Assembly: GCF_002741055.1 (NCBI RefSeq)
Contig: NZ_CP016809.1
Location: forward strand, 5,744,501 to 5,808,500
DNA: 64,000 nt
Reading direction: 5' to 3'
Origin: Paenibacillus ihbetae
Lineage (GTDB): Bacteria; Bacillota; Bacilli; Paenibacillales; Paenibacillaceae
The position numbers and the translations under genes are program-made. Position 1 is the first letter of the stretch, and every line of letters begins with the position of its first letter. The notes below the pieces were generated by a model, which was not told where the DNA came from, did no database searches, and saw nothing but the letters and a program-made list of their open reading frames with translations. This document shows, one piece after another, positions 35,943 through 44,279 of the stretch.

Positions 35943-38843
35943 ATGAATTTGAATAAAAAATGGTTATCCGGTTTAATGGCAGCCGTATTACTACTGACTC
36001 CGCTCTCTGCGGTTCAGGCGAAATCGCTTGTTCCGGATGTGACTGTCCTGCAGGCGGCAGGTGCAGACCAGATGGAAGCAGGGAATGATTCAGGTAATCC
36101 ACAGGTCGATCTAGATCAACTGACGGATGCTGGTGAACCGGCAGCGGAACAGGCACCACAAGCAAAAGACGAAAATCAAGCGGCAGCATCTTCGGCTGTG
36201 CAGGAGACGCAATTTCGCAATCTCGCGGCAGATCTTCCGTACGAATGGTCTGAAGCTCCGGAAGCTTCGCATCCCGATGACGGATACAAGCTTACGGACG
36301 GAAAATACGGCGCATTGGATATGAACGACCCGGCATGGGTAGGACATCTGCGCGGAAAGGCTCGCGAAGTTGTGTTCGATCTCGGTGAGGAAAAGTCAAT
36401 TGGAAAGATCACGGCTAATTTCTTTCAAGATTTTCCTACGAATTCGATTCTCGTGCCGCTGTCGGTATCGATGTATGTCTCCGACGATAAGGAAAATTGG
36501 GGGCTGCTTTCCCATAACGCTACGCAGCTTCTGTGGGGAGAAGGACCGCCCAGACACGAGACCTTTGAATGGGATGGCAGCCGGGATGGAATCAAAGACG
36601 GGAATACGGATGGCAAGCTGGCTTATGCCCGTTATGTGAAGGTGACCTTTTATATGCATCCTACACAGTGGGAATACATTGATGAAATCGAAATTATGGG
36701 TATGGACGGCAAGGTTGACGGTGCGGTAAAGGTTCCTGCCGAGCAGCCTCGTTTTTTGGAGCCGGGGGAAGCTACGGCCGGGATCCGGAATCTGAATCTG
36801 CTGTATAACGGACAATACGCGAATGGTTTGGGCGATTGGAAGAAGGAACGGATTATCCCTAATATCAGCTATGTAAATAAAGACGGCGAGCCGGTCGATT
36901 GGCTTTATGACGGCGTTCTATATCTCGGGATTGCTTCGCCTGCCGGTCGCGATTTCGGTCAGGGACAAACGAACCTGGACGATTGGAAATGGTATTTGGA
37001 TAAAACATTTGCAGCCACGGGCGATATGCAGCAGTTGAATGAGGCTGCCAAGGAAGTTGGGGCCAAGCTGAAACAGCCCGATCATCAAGTCAAGGTTGTG
37101 TTAATGATTCCGAATCCAGGGGAATCCTTAACCGATTTTGGCGACATTGACGGTAGCGGTTCCTTAAATTTCAACGACGCCGTCGTAGGCAAAGAAAAAG
37201 CGTCTGAAAACAGAGGAAAAGCGGTGCAGTGGTGGCTGGACCAGACCCGGCAAAGATGGCAGGCTGCCAACTACTCGAATCTTGAGCTTGTCGGCATGTA
37301 CTGGATGCCGGAACAAATCGATATATCCGAATCGGGACCAGACATAGCTCGCATGGTGTCGGATAAAGTGCACGCCATGAACATGAAGGTTTTCTGGATT
37401 CCACACTCATATGCTTACAAAATGTTTATGTGGAAAGACGTAGGGTTCGATGCCGCGGCGCTTCAGCCTAACTATTTCTTTGGCGGAATGGATTCCGACC
37501 GTCTGGACGATGCTACGGATACGGCAAAGCGATACGGAATGGGGAACGAAGTTGAATTTGATGACGGAATGCTGACAGATCCCGTACTTCGTCAGCGTTT
37601 TGTCGAATACTTGGACAGCGGCGTCAGATCCGGTCTGATGCAAAATGGCTTCAGAGCTCACTATCAAGGCAATAATGCAGTATACAACTTAGGGGTAAGC
37701 AAGGATCCAAGTTTGCGTTTAATGTATGACTGGCTGTACCAGTATTTGAACGGAGCGTACGCCATCGATAGCAGCCCGGCGCCGGAGACGATGGCGGAGG
37801 TTGTACAGCGTTATGTCGCATCGAACGAAATCAAGCCGGCTTTTGGTAATGATTTGACGTATCGATTGCAGACCATCAAACTTCTTCTGGACGATAACAA
37901 GCCGAAGCAAGCCGTGACGTATATGCAGGATTTTCTCGCGCACATTCACGACCCGGCCGTCCAAGCGCAAGGGTTGATTTCGGTCCCGGCCGCAACGGTG
38001 CTTGATTCCTACGCCCAAGTTCTCATTCAAACCTGGTCTGACGGAGGGGGACTCAGCAATCTGGTTCTTGGCCAAAGCTATACAATTTCACAGCAGCCTA
38101 ACAGCAACTATCCCGATTCCGGGAACGAACTTACGGACGGCCGATTCGGCGGGACGGATTACCGCACCGAGCAGTGGCAGGCCCATGCGGGAAGCGATTA
38201 CCCTGACGAACGAAGCCGCACCATCACATTTGATTTGGGCAGCAACAAATCGATCGGGGCAATTAGAGCCCATTTTCTTCAGGATAAAGGGCCTGGCATC
38301 TATTTTCCTCAGAACGTCGCTTTTTCCGTTTCATCTGACGGCGAATCCTGGAGCACGCTGGCAACCGTTTCTCCGCCACCGGCACAGGATGCTGCCTCGG
38401 CCGAGTTCGTGGGTTGGAGCGGAATAACAGATGGCGTGCCGGGGAAAGCGGGATCCGATAAAGTATACGCCCGCTATGTCAAAGTCGAATTCCCGGTCAA
38501 CGTCTGGGTCTTCCTGGATGAAATCGAAGTTCTCGGCGTTGACGGCCATGCCGGGGGTGGCACTACAATTGACGGCGCAAGAGCCGTGGTGGATGCCGAT
38601 GCGAAGAAATTGACGATTGACGGGCTGGTCGTGAACGGCGGCCAGTCCCAAGTGAATTTGAAAATACTCGATTCGAAAGGGAAGGTTCGCTACGAAGGCC
38701 AGACGACCAGTACGGAAACGGGAAGTTTCGAATTCATGATTAAGCTTACTGGCAATTTGAAGGGAACTTGCGACGCCTATCTGTCTATGGATGGAATGTC
38801 GGATCCCGTTAAGATTTCATTCGAATACAATAAAAAGGAATGA
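35943..38843 (+). CDS. Secreted DUF4855 protein with two discoidin-like domains
   Basis: The 966-residue protein has a signal peptide cleaved near AVQA-K27 and an acidic linker. Two similar F5/8 type C-like domains flank the core: about 100-270 (YKLTDGKYG, VVFDLGEEKSIGKITANFFQ, YARYVKVTFY, IDEIEIMG) and about 755-890 (ELTDGRFGG, ITFDLGSNKSIGAIRAHFLQ, YARYVKVEFP, LDEIEVLG). The central DUF4855 region at about 290-650 resembles a glycosidase-like barrel (LVGMYWMPEQIDISESGPDI, MNMKVFWIPHSYAYKM). A terminal beta domain closes it. ATG 35943 has AAGGAG 9 bases before it. It probably binds or cuts the glycan whose products the importer takes up. Confidence 0.88.
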   Translation: MNLNKKWLSGLMAAVLLLTPLSAVQAKSLVPDVTVLQAAGADQMEAGNDSGNPQVDLDQLTDAGEPAAEQAPQAKDENQAAASSAVQETQFRNLAADLPYEWSEAPEASHPDDGYKLTDGKYGALDMNDPAWVGHLRGKAREVVFDLGEEKSIGKITANFFQDFPTNSILVPLSVSMYVSDDKENWGLLSHNATQLLWGEGPPRHETFEWDGSRDGIKDGNTDGKLAYARYVKVTFYMHPTQWEYIDEIEIMGMDGKVDGAVKVPAEQPRFLEPGEATAGIRNLNLLYNGQYANGLGDWKKERIIPNISYVNKDGEPVDWLYDGVLYLGIASPAGRDFGQGQTNLDDWKWYLDKTFAATGDMQQLNEAAKEVGAKLKQPDHQVKVVLMIPNPGESLTDFGDIDGSGSLNFNDAVVGKEKASENRGKAVQWWLDQTRQRWQAANYSNLELVGMYWMPEQIDISESGPDIARMVSDKVHAMNMKVFWIPHSYAYKMFMWKDVGFDAAALQPNYFFGGMDSDRLDDATDTAKRYGMGNEVEFDDGMLTDPVLRQRFVEYLDSGVRSGLMQNGFRAHYQGNNAVYNLGVSKDPSLRLMYDWLYQYLNGAYAIDSSPAPETMAEVVQRYVASNEIKPAFGNDLTYRLQTIKLLLDDNKPKQAVTYMQDFLAHIHDPAVQAQGLISVPAATVLDSYAQVLIQTWSDGGGLSNLVLGQSYTISQQPNSNYPDSGNELTDGRFGGTDYRTEQWQAHAGSDYPDERSRTITFDLGSNKSIGAIRAHFLQDKGPGIYFPQNVAFSVSSDGESWSTLATVSPPPAQDAASAEFVGWSGITDGVPGKAGSDKVYARYVKVEFPVNVWVFLDEIEVLGVDGHAGGGTTIDGARAVVDADAKKLTIDGLVVNGGQSQVNLKILDSKGKVRYEGQTTSTETGSFEFMIKLTGNLKGTCDAYLSMDGMSDPVKISFEYNKKE

Positions 38844-38976
38844 TGTTTATTCCCGCGCGAGCTCAGAACTCGGATGGAATACAGCCTGATTTCTATGATG
38901 TTGACTTAGGATGAGGGCATTCCGTGTCAAAATTCAGCCGTCCCACCATGATGCATGAGGACAAATGTTTCATAAA

Positions 38977-39019
38977 AGCCATAGGTCACAGCGTGATTTC
39001 CACGCTGTGACCTATGGCT
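38977..39019. terminator. 19-bp perfect hairpin after the DUF4855 gene
   Basis: AGCCATAGGTCACAGCGTG and CACGCTGTGACCTATGGCT pair perfectly around ATTTC. The 3' side is ATATTA, and TTTTATG follows on the minus strand, so it can act for both directions. Confidence 0.7.
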
Positions 39020-39022
39020 ATA

Positions 39023-39127
39023 TTAGCCGCTGCAGCTCTTTTTCGGTAGCAGCTTGGCTTGCTGTTCTTCCGTTTCATACCATCCGCCGGGGCTGATGTC
39101 CTCAAGCCGGATCAGTGCTTTTGCCAT
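39023..39127 (-). pseudogene. Truncated copy of the DUF2334 gene start
   Basis: The reverse strand reads the same first 27 residues as the DUF2334 gene (MAKALIRLEDISPGGWYETE and EQQAKLL) and then diverges to PKKSCSG and a stop, 34 residues in all. The rest of the gene is missing. The stop lies beside the 19-bp hairpin. It is a fragment left by duplication or recombination and is unlikely to have a function as protein, although it keeps a ribosome site (GGAGTCTGCTCC region). Confidence 0.85.
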
Positions 39128-39129
39128 GG
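39048..39129. repeat. 82-bp direct repeat, copy B
   Basis: Identical to 28932-29013, 10,116 bases away and in the same orientation. Confidence 0.9.
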
Positions 39130-39245
39130 AGCAGACTCCTTTGTTTTAAAGTGCGATCGTCTTAATATATGTATGCAGCACATGGGCTGGCGCCATTGGT
39201 TCCTTGTAACGGAGAATGCTACGGAAATGCTGTAGATAACTTTGA

Positions 39246-39274
39246 GAATATTCAAGGAGAATTGAAGAATACTA
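39246..39274 (+). promoter_or_regulatory. Candidate sigma-G promoter of sspH
   Basis: GAATA (39246-39250), a 17-base spacer and AATACTA (39268-39274) fit the forespore sigma-G consensus (GHATR, CATNNTA) apart from the first base of the -10. Confidence 0.55.
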
Positions 39275-39306
39275 AGCATTGCCAATCTTGATATGGAGGT
39301 ACAAGC

Positions 39307-39486
39307 ATGAATATACACCGTGCCCAGGAAATTGCCGCTTCGCCGGTCATGGCGAATGTGCTGCTCAACGGAACCCCGATCTATATCCAGCATGTGGACG
39401 AGGATCGTGAGACCGCTCGCGTATTCCCGCTCGATCAGCCGGAGAACGAGCAGGAGGTTCCGTTGGATCTGTTGATCGAGCAATAG
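39307..39486 (+). CDS. sspH: H-type small acid-soluble spore protein
   Basis: The 59-residue protein reads MNIHRAQEIAASPVMANVLL, then NGTPIYIQHVDEDRETARVF and a C-terminal PLDQPENEQEVPLDLLIEQ. This matches SspH proteins over the whole length. SspH is a minor DNA-associated protein made in the forespore under sigma G. TATGGAGG lies 7 bases before the ATG, a sigma-G-like promoter lies upstream and a terminator follows at 39602. It shows that the host sporulates. The gene was too short for a simple ORF listing. Confidence 0.92.
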   Translation: MNIHRAQEIAASPVMANVLLNGTPIYIQHVDEDRETARVFPLDQPENEQEVPLDLLIEQ

Positions 39487-39601
39487 CTGTGAGGCTTCGC
39501 AACCAGGAGAGCAGCGTTTTCAAGCGCGAAGTTTATAAATTATCAGGACTGCATACTCGATGGAGGAGCTGCCTCGTTAAAGAAATGCAGCAACCAAAAA
39601 G

Positions 39602-39641
39602 ATGTCGGTGCCCGGGATGACTACCGTGCGCCGACGTTTTT
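39602..39641 (+). terminator. Terminator after sspH
   Basis: ATGTCGGTGC pairs with GCGCCGACGT (two G-T pairs), followed by TTTTTAT. Confidence 0.75.
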
Positions 39642-39689
39642 ATGTTATCGTCGATTGCTGACTGTCACGATATCCGTGATTCGTGTAAA

Positions 39690-40060
39690 AGCTCGTAACT
39701 TTTATCGTTGCTTGTAACTCAAAAAAAATACTTTTGACTCAAGAATATACTTGTACTTAAAAAGATTCTGTACTTAAACGATTCTGTAACTCGACAAATT
39801 CAGTGACTCATAGTGATTCATACTGTATAGATTCACAAATTTACAAAGCTACCTATTGCTATAGAGGTCTATAACTCCAAATGGATTTCTGTAACTCAAA
39901 ACAAGATACCTGCGATTTCAAAAGTAGTAGAGTAACTTAATAGAGATGCCTGTGATTTCAATATAGTACCGTAACTCAAACTTGATCTCTGTATATCGAA
40001 AACTGTGGATGGGAATAGGGCCTTTGTAACTTAAGTAGTCTGTGACGGACTCATACTTGA
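39690..40060. repeat. Degenerate direct-repeat array, ~18-bp period
   Basis: About 20 units of 15-23 bases follow one another with the loose consensus TGTAACTCAAA-n-GATTC. Clear examples begin with TGTACTTAAACGATTC, TGTAACTCGACAAATTC, AGTGACTCATAGTGATTC, TGTAACTCAAAACAAGATAC, TGCGATTTCAAAAGTAG, AGTAACTTAATAGAGATG and GTAACTCAAACTTGATCTC. The block is AT-rich, noncoding on both strands and lies between sspH and a GNAT gene. There are no identical repeats with unique spacers. Confidence 0.7.
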
Positions 40061-40321
40061 GATGGGTATCGTGCCGTTTACATGAAACACTTTGTAAAAT
40101 AGGTTGGGGATCCCGCCAGACTATGAATCTTTTTGAAGACCCGACAATAGAAGAATTGAGAGATGTAACGGTTTACTATAGAATGTTCTGAAAAGAAAGA
40201 ACAGAAATGATGGCAGTTATTCGAGAATGTTCCTTTAGGGACTTGTCCCGGCCATAGGGAACTCCAAGAGCCGAACAAATCCCGAAAAGGGACTAGTGCA
40301 AAAAAACGGGGAGGTAATTCA

Positions 40322-40852
40322 ATGTATATCAGAACTGCAGTTGAAGCCGATGCTGAAGGTATCGCAAGCGTGCATGTGAACAGCTGGAAGACGACATACC
40401 GGGGGATTGTTGATGACGCGTACCTGAATTCGCTGTCGGTCTCGGACCGGGAGGATAGATGGCGCTGGAAAATCGGCAACCTTCGGGATGACGAGGAGCT
40501 CTTGGTTGTTGCCGATGATCAGGGAACCATTTACGGGTTCATGACCTATGGGAGGGAGCGTGAGGACAAGCTGCCGCATGAAGGTGAGGTCTATGCGGTC
40601 TATTTACTGAAGGAGATTCAAGGTCAGGGATGGGGGAGACGACTGTTCGCAAGAATGAAGGAATTTTTGCGCTCCAAAGGATTTACTTCCTTGATGGTAT
40701 GGGTCCTTGAGGGGAATTCTGCTTTGGCATTCTACCAGCGTATGGGCGGGCGTGAAATCAAGCGGAAGGAGATCGAAATTGGCGGAAAGACGTATACGGA
40801 ATTTGCTTTAAAATGGGATTCTATCGAGCAGCTACCGGAACGGGAGGTCTGA
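40322..40852 (+). CDS. GNAT family N-acetyltransferase
   Basis: The 176-residue enzyme has the GNAT fold: MYIRTAVEADAEGIASVHVN at the start, EGEVYAVYLLKEIQGQGWGR with the acetyl-CoA loop Q-x-x-G-x-G/R (about 92-105), and a C-terminal LEGNSALAFYQRMGGREIKR. The N-terminus with S-W-K-T-T-Y-R-G-I-V is that of the large RimI-like group annotated for many substrates. GGGGAGG precedes the ATG. It stands alone between two short-repeat arrays. The substrate is unknown. Confidence 0.9.
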   Translation: MYIRTAVEADAEGIASVHVNSWKTTYRGIVDDAYLNSLSVSDREDRWRWKIGNLRDDEELLVVADDQGTIYGFMTYGREREDKLPHEGEVYAVYLLKEIQGQGWGRRLFARMKEFLRSKGFTSLMVWVLEGNSALAFYQRMGGREIKRKEIEIGGKTYTEFALKWDSIEQLPEREV

Positions 40853-40904
40853 CCCGATTTCGGAGTGTTTACATCTAAGCATGAATGCAATAAGATAGAT
40901 GATA

Positions 40905-40918
40905 TACCCCGCGGGGTA
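40905..40918. repeat. Perfect palindrome TACCCCGCGGGGTA
   Basis: A 14-bp palindrome about 50 bases after the GNAT stop, with no T run. It might be a weak terminator or a protein site. Confidence 0.4.
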
Positions 40919-41022
40919 ATTAGTTGAACGGAACGATACGTCAATATGCTCCTTGGATCGATCTCAAAGTCACCTAGCGCCTAGTGAACGCTTCATCCAT
41001 GGAACGGTCAATTAACGATTCT

Positions 41023-41190
41023 CTTTTCATAGTCACTCTTTCAATGGTTACTCTCTCCATGATTACTCTTTTCATGGTTACTCCAAAATGGGCACGCTGA
41101 TCAATTACTGCCCTTCATATGGTTGCTGTATATAAAAAATTACTATACATAAAAGTCACTATACATAAATGAATTTGCGATCCGTAACTG
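41023..41190. repeat. Second short tandem array (15-bp units)
   Basis: Four 15-base units lie head to tail at 41023-41082: CTTTTCATAGTCACT, CTTTCAATGGTTACT, CTCTCCATGATTACT and CTTTTCATGGTTACT. Less regular units ending in TTACT, TTGCT or TCACT continue to about 41160, including two ACTATACATAAA copies. The shared core GT(T/A)ACT recalls the GTAACT core of the array at 39690-40060. Confidence 0.65.
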
Positions 41191-41230
41191 CTATTCTCTC
41201 AGAACACTGCAAGGAGGTGGAGGTTCCCCC

Positions 41231-42316
41231 GTGACTGTCATTCCGATAGGTCCGTTCATGATACGGGCGGATATTGCCGTTTTTCTGATCGTTGCCTTGG
41301 CAGGGTATATGACGCTCCGCGTCCGGTTACATCGTCTTGAGCACAGGGATTGGCTGCTTGATACTTACGTTTATTCGCTGATGATCGGCTTCGCCGTATG
41401 GAAATTCGGTATGCTCCTTTGGGACCCGGTGCGTACGCTCCGCCACCCCTTGTCTCTAATTTATATGACCGGCGGAGTGCGCGGAATAGGGCTTGGGAGC
41501 CTTGCAGCCGGCATCTACGTCCTCGTTCGGTGGAATAAGATGAGATCACTGGGGTCGCTGTTAATCAAGTCCTTTCTTATGGCCGCACTGGCTGGCGGCT
41601 TTGGTTATATACTGCTCGATGGGCTGATCACGGACCGTCCGATCGGGGCCGGGCAGCTACTGGTGATGCTTCTGCTTATCGTTCTGTTGAGCTCCGCCTG
41701 GTTAAAATTTGATACTCCCTTACCGCAATGGTTGACATTCGGTCTAGGCAGGAACGGAGCGGTTATGCTTGTGATCGGTTCTTTACTTGTGTGGGCGGTA
41801 TATAATCACCTGAACAACTCCGGCAACGGCTCGACGGGTGACCGTCCTGCACTAACGGACGATGCCGATGGAATCGCCGTAGGCCTCAAGCCGGGGAAAC
41901 GTGCGCCTGATTTTGCGTTGCAGACAGTAGACGGACAGGAGGTCCGGCTGTCGGATTACCGCGGCCGTACGGTCCTCCTTAATTTCTGGGCTTCCTGGTG
42001 CCCGCCGTGTAAAGCGGAAATGCCCTATATGAAGGATTTTTATAATCGGCACAAAGCAGAAGACGTCGTCATTCTAGCCGTTAATATGACGCATCTTGAA
42101 GGCAGCATGGAGGACGCTGCATCCTTCGTGCACTCGAATGGTCTCACATTTCCCGTGTTGTATGATCGAGACGGAACGGTAACCGGAACGTACGAGATCA
42201 CTGCTTATCCGACAACCTATGTGCTGACGCCGGACGGCGTTGTTTCGGGGCGGTACCAAGGAGCCATTAACGAGGAGCTCATGGTCAAGGCTTACCGGCG
42301 TGCAAGCGGGTCTTGA
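41231..42316 (+). CDS. Membrane protein with C-terminal TlpA/ResA-like thioredoxin domain
   Basis: The 361-residue protein has about six membrane helices (to about residue 195) opening VIPIGPFMIRADIAVFLIVA, which recalls the start of prolipoprotein diacylglyceryl transferase (Lgt), and then a soluble redoxin domain at about 222-358. That domain has GKRAPDFALQTVDGQEVRLS, the active site FWASWCPPCKAEMP (CPPC) and a cis-Pro in TAYPTTYVLTPDG. It would reduce disulfides on the outer face of the membrane, as ResA does. GTG 41231 follows AAGGAGGTGGAGG. The Lgt-like half lacks clear Lgt catalytic motifs and may serve as electron conduit or anchor. Confidence 0.85.
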   Translation: MTVIPIGPFMIRADIAVFLIVALAGYMTLRVRLHRLEHRDWLLDTYVYSLMIGFAVWKFGMLLWDPVRTLRHPLSLIYMTGGVRGIGLGSLAAGIYVLVRWNKMRSLGSLLIKSFLMAALAGGFGYILLDGLITDRPIGAGQLLVMLLLIVLLSSAWLKFDTPLPQWLTFGLGRNGAVMLVIGSLLVWAVYNHLNNSGNGSTGDRPALTDDADGIAVGLKPGKRAPDFALQTVDGQEVRLSDYRGRTVLLNFWASWCPPCKAEMPYMKDFYNRHKAEDVVILAVNMTHLEGSMEDAASFVHSNGLTFPVLYDRDGTVTGTYEITAYPTTYVLTPDGVVSGRYQGAINEELMVKAYRRASGS

Positions 42317-42420
42317 ACCGAGGGGCAACTCGCGGATTTTTAACGTCCAGGACACCTATCATTACCGCACACTCTCCAGGAAGAATATAATACACAAACG
42401 CTGGGGAGGGGGAAAGTCGA

Positions 42421-42750
42421 GTGCAGCAAATACCGGTTTCGGCTGATGTTTGCCGGGGATACATTGGTAAACAAGTATGCGCGGTCCTGTATGACGGAAC
42501 TGAAGTTGTAGGCACGATCCGAGGCGTTCATGATAACGGACTTGAGCTTGAGTATGCCTCGAATCCTTCAGCTTCGATTTTGTCTGTAAAAGGGAAAAAA
42601 GGAAAGAAAGCTGCGAAATCCAAGAAGGCTCGGGCACAAACGTCTGCGTTTGGGCCGTGGGGTTACGGCGGCTACGGCTATGGCTTCGGCAACGTCCTTG
42701 CATGGGAAGCGATCGCCCTGTTGTTCCTGATCCCGTTTTTATTCATTTAG
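42421..42750 (+). CDS. Small protein with basic linker and C-terminal membrane helix
   Basis: The 109-residue protein starts with a beta-rich part (YIGKQVCAVLYDGTEVVGTI, then RGVHDNGLELEYA) that looks like an Sm/Lsm-type or small SH3-like barrel. A very basic linker (GKKGKKAAKSKKARAQ) and a Gly/Tyr stretch (GPWGYGGYGYGFG) follow, and the end is a hydrophobic helix (AIALLFLIPFLFI). The start is GTG 42421 with GGGAGGGGGAAAG upstream. I do not recognise the family; spore-surface or membrane localisation is possible. Confidence 0.7.
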   Translation: MQQIPVSADVCRGYIGKQVCAVLYDGTEVVGTIRGVHDNGLELEYASNPSASILSVKGKKGKKAAKSKKARAQTSAFGPWGYGGYGYGFGNVLAWEAIALLFLIPFLFI

Positions 42751-42806
42751 CAGGCTGCAGCAAGAGTTCGGTAGGTAAAGATTGATCTCCTAAACAACGG
42801 AGATGG

Positions 42807-42845
42807 AAGAAGACGGGGCGTAAGCGCGCTTGCCCTGTCTTCTTT
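42807..42845. terminator. Bidirectional terminator
   Basis: AAGAAGACGGGGC pairs with GCCCTGTCTTCTT (13 bp, one G-T), lying between convergent genes. Confidence 0.8.
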
Positions 42846-42862
42846 CGTATCCCGGCGAAAGA

Positions 42863-43753
42863 TCACCGGCCATGCGATGAACGGTTGATCCGTTGGTTAG
42901 CGTGCTGTACATAAGCTTGGCCTACCATCCAGGCAGAAAGAATGAATGCTACCAGGAAGAAGAATGCAGCCCCAATGGGAAGTGCCGACCACTCGAACAG
43001 CGTGTAACCGAGAAGCGTCTGCCACCCGATAGCCATGAGGCCGAGCAGGTAGGTAATTCCGGTCAGATGGATAACGATGAACCTTGATGCCGGATTGAGG
43101 GTAATCATGGACAGCCAAGCTGCAAACGGAACGACCTGCAGGGCGTGAAACCCGAATCCGTGAAGCCAGATTATATTGCCGTCTGCTCCGGTGAAGCGCC
43201 CGGTGTTGACGGAGATCCAGATTCCTGCGGCAAACGAGATGATGACGGCGATCATGGCATAGCGTATGCCGAGCACGATTTCCGGATTGGCGTTCAGCAC
43301 CCGACTGCGAAAATATTGAACAGCGATGATGACATAAAAGAGGACGAGCAGCAGCGCAACTAATACGAATATATTGGAGACGGCCTCATCGAAGCCCGTC
43401 CCGTTCCGAACGAACCGGGGATCGACGCCTCTGAAGTTTTGAACGGTTTCCGCGAAGTAGGAATACAGCGCGAGCACAATATAACTCCAGCGAAACCAAG
43501 CCTTGGATCTGGTTCCCATACCCGAGAAAGGGAGGATCACTGCGGTCGAAAACAGGAATATCCCGAGCGCGGCATTAAACGAGAATGCTTTTCCAATATT
43601 CCCTTCCGGTCCGATCGGTGCCCCGTATATCAGTACCCAGATCCCGCATATCCCCGCCAGCAGAAATCCGAGCAGTCCTGCGACGATCAACGATTTTTCC
43701 TGTTTCAAAATATCTGCAATATACGTCGGCCCTTCTTGAATTCTGTGATTCAT
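42863..43753 (-). CDS. Multi-spanning membrane protein of unknown function
   Basis: The protein of about 296 residues has seven or eight hydrophobic helices, for example LIVAGLLGFLLAGICGIWVL, LGIFLFSTAVILPFSGMG, IFVLVALLLVLFYVIIAVQY and LPIGAAFFFLVAFILSAWMV. His residues occur in helix-end motifs such as IIWLHGFGFHALQVVPFAAW, which could bind heme or metal. ATG 43753 has GGAGAGGG 11 bases upstream; ATG 43774 is the in-frame alternative. The gene is monocistronic. No named family is recognised. Confidence 0.75.
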   Translation of the reverse strand: MNHRIQEGPTYIADILKQEKSLIVAGLLGFLLAGICGIWVLIYGAPIGPEGNIGKAFSFNAALGIFLFSTAVILPFSGMGTRSKAWFRWSYIVLALYSYFAETVQNFRGVDPRFVRNGTGFDEAVSNIFVLVALLLVLFYVIIAVQYFRSRVLNANPEIVLGIRYAMIAVIISFAAGIWISVNTGRFTGADGNIIWLHGFGFHALQVVPFAAWLSMITLNPASRFIVIHLTGITYLLGLMAIGWQTLLGYTLFEWSALPIGAAFFFLVAFILSAWMVGQAYVQHANQRINRSSHGR

Positions 43754-44279
43754 GTTCAACAACACCCTCTCCATTAGACTTTCTCAAATTTACAGGAGAA
43801 GAGACCTGTTCTTTAACCGTCCAGAGAGGGATATTCTGACGTTCGCTGGGCTGATTTCATCCCCGACTTTGGATGGGGAGTTCCTTGAACAGCTAAAGCG
43901 GCAGGACTCTGTAGCACAAGCGATAACAGCATGGACGTGGACCACATCCTAGGACTTGAGGCTGTAACCTCATAGACAGTTAGCAGAGAACCTTTCCCCG
44001 GACTCGATTTTTCGCATAGGATTAAGGACATGGGTAGGGGACTAGCAGAAGGAAACCCTAGCGGCTAGGACCGAGTTTCCTAGATTTGAATATGGTATAA
44101 TTGGCCCCTTTGTTTTATTGCCCATCCCCTGATTTCAGACTAAAATTGAAAAATGTGGTTAATCGTTTGGAGAACCGGTTAATGGTTGATAGGGTTATCC
44201 CATGGTTTCCAATCATGCCGGTTGATTAGGAATACCAAACTTGAATGAAATGACAGACAGAAGGGGCGTTATATCGTTT
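43754..44279. other. Intergenic region before the WXG100 cassette
   Basis: No gene is seen. A nested stem-loop lies at 44051-44080 (GGAAAC/GTTTCC outside CCTAG-CGG-CTAGG), just before an extended -10 element TGG-TATAAT (44093-44101). That promoter would give a leader of about 170 bases to the WXG100 gene. Near 44156-44200 the motif GGTTAAT occurs twice. Confidence 0.5.
44093..44101 (+). promoter_or_regulatory. Extended -10 promoter element
   Basis: TGG-TATAAT with no good -35; it is a candidate promoter for the WXG100 cassette. Confidence 0.4.

Noticed and set aside
28932..39129. Composite transposon bounded by the 82-bp repeats
   Set aside because: The repeats are gene fragments, not IS ends; there is no transposase, terminal inverted repeat or target duplication.
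39690..40060. CRISPR array
   Set aside because: Units are variable in sequence and length, there are no constant repeats with unique spacers, and no cas genes are near.
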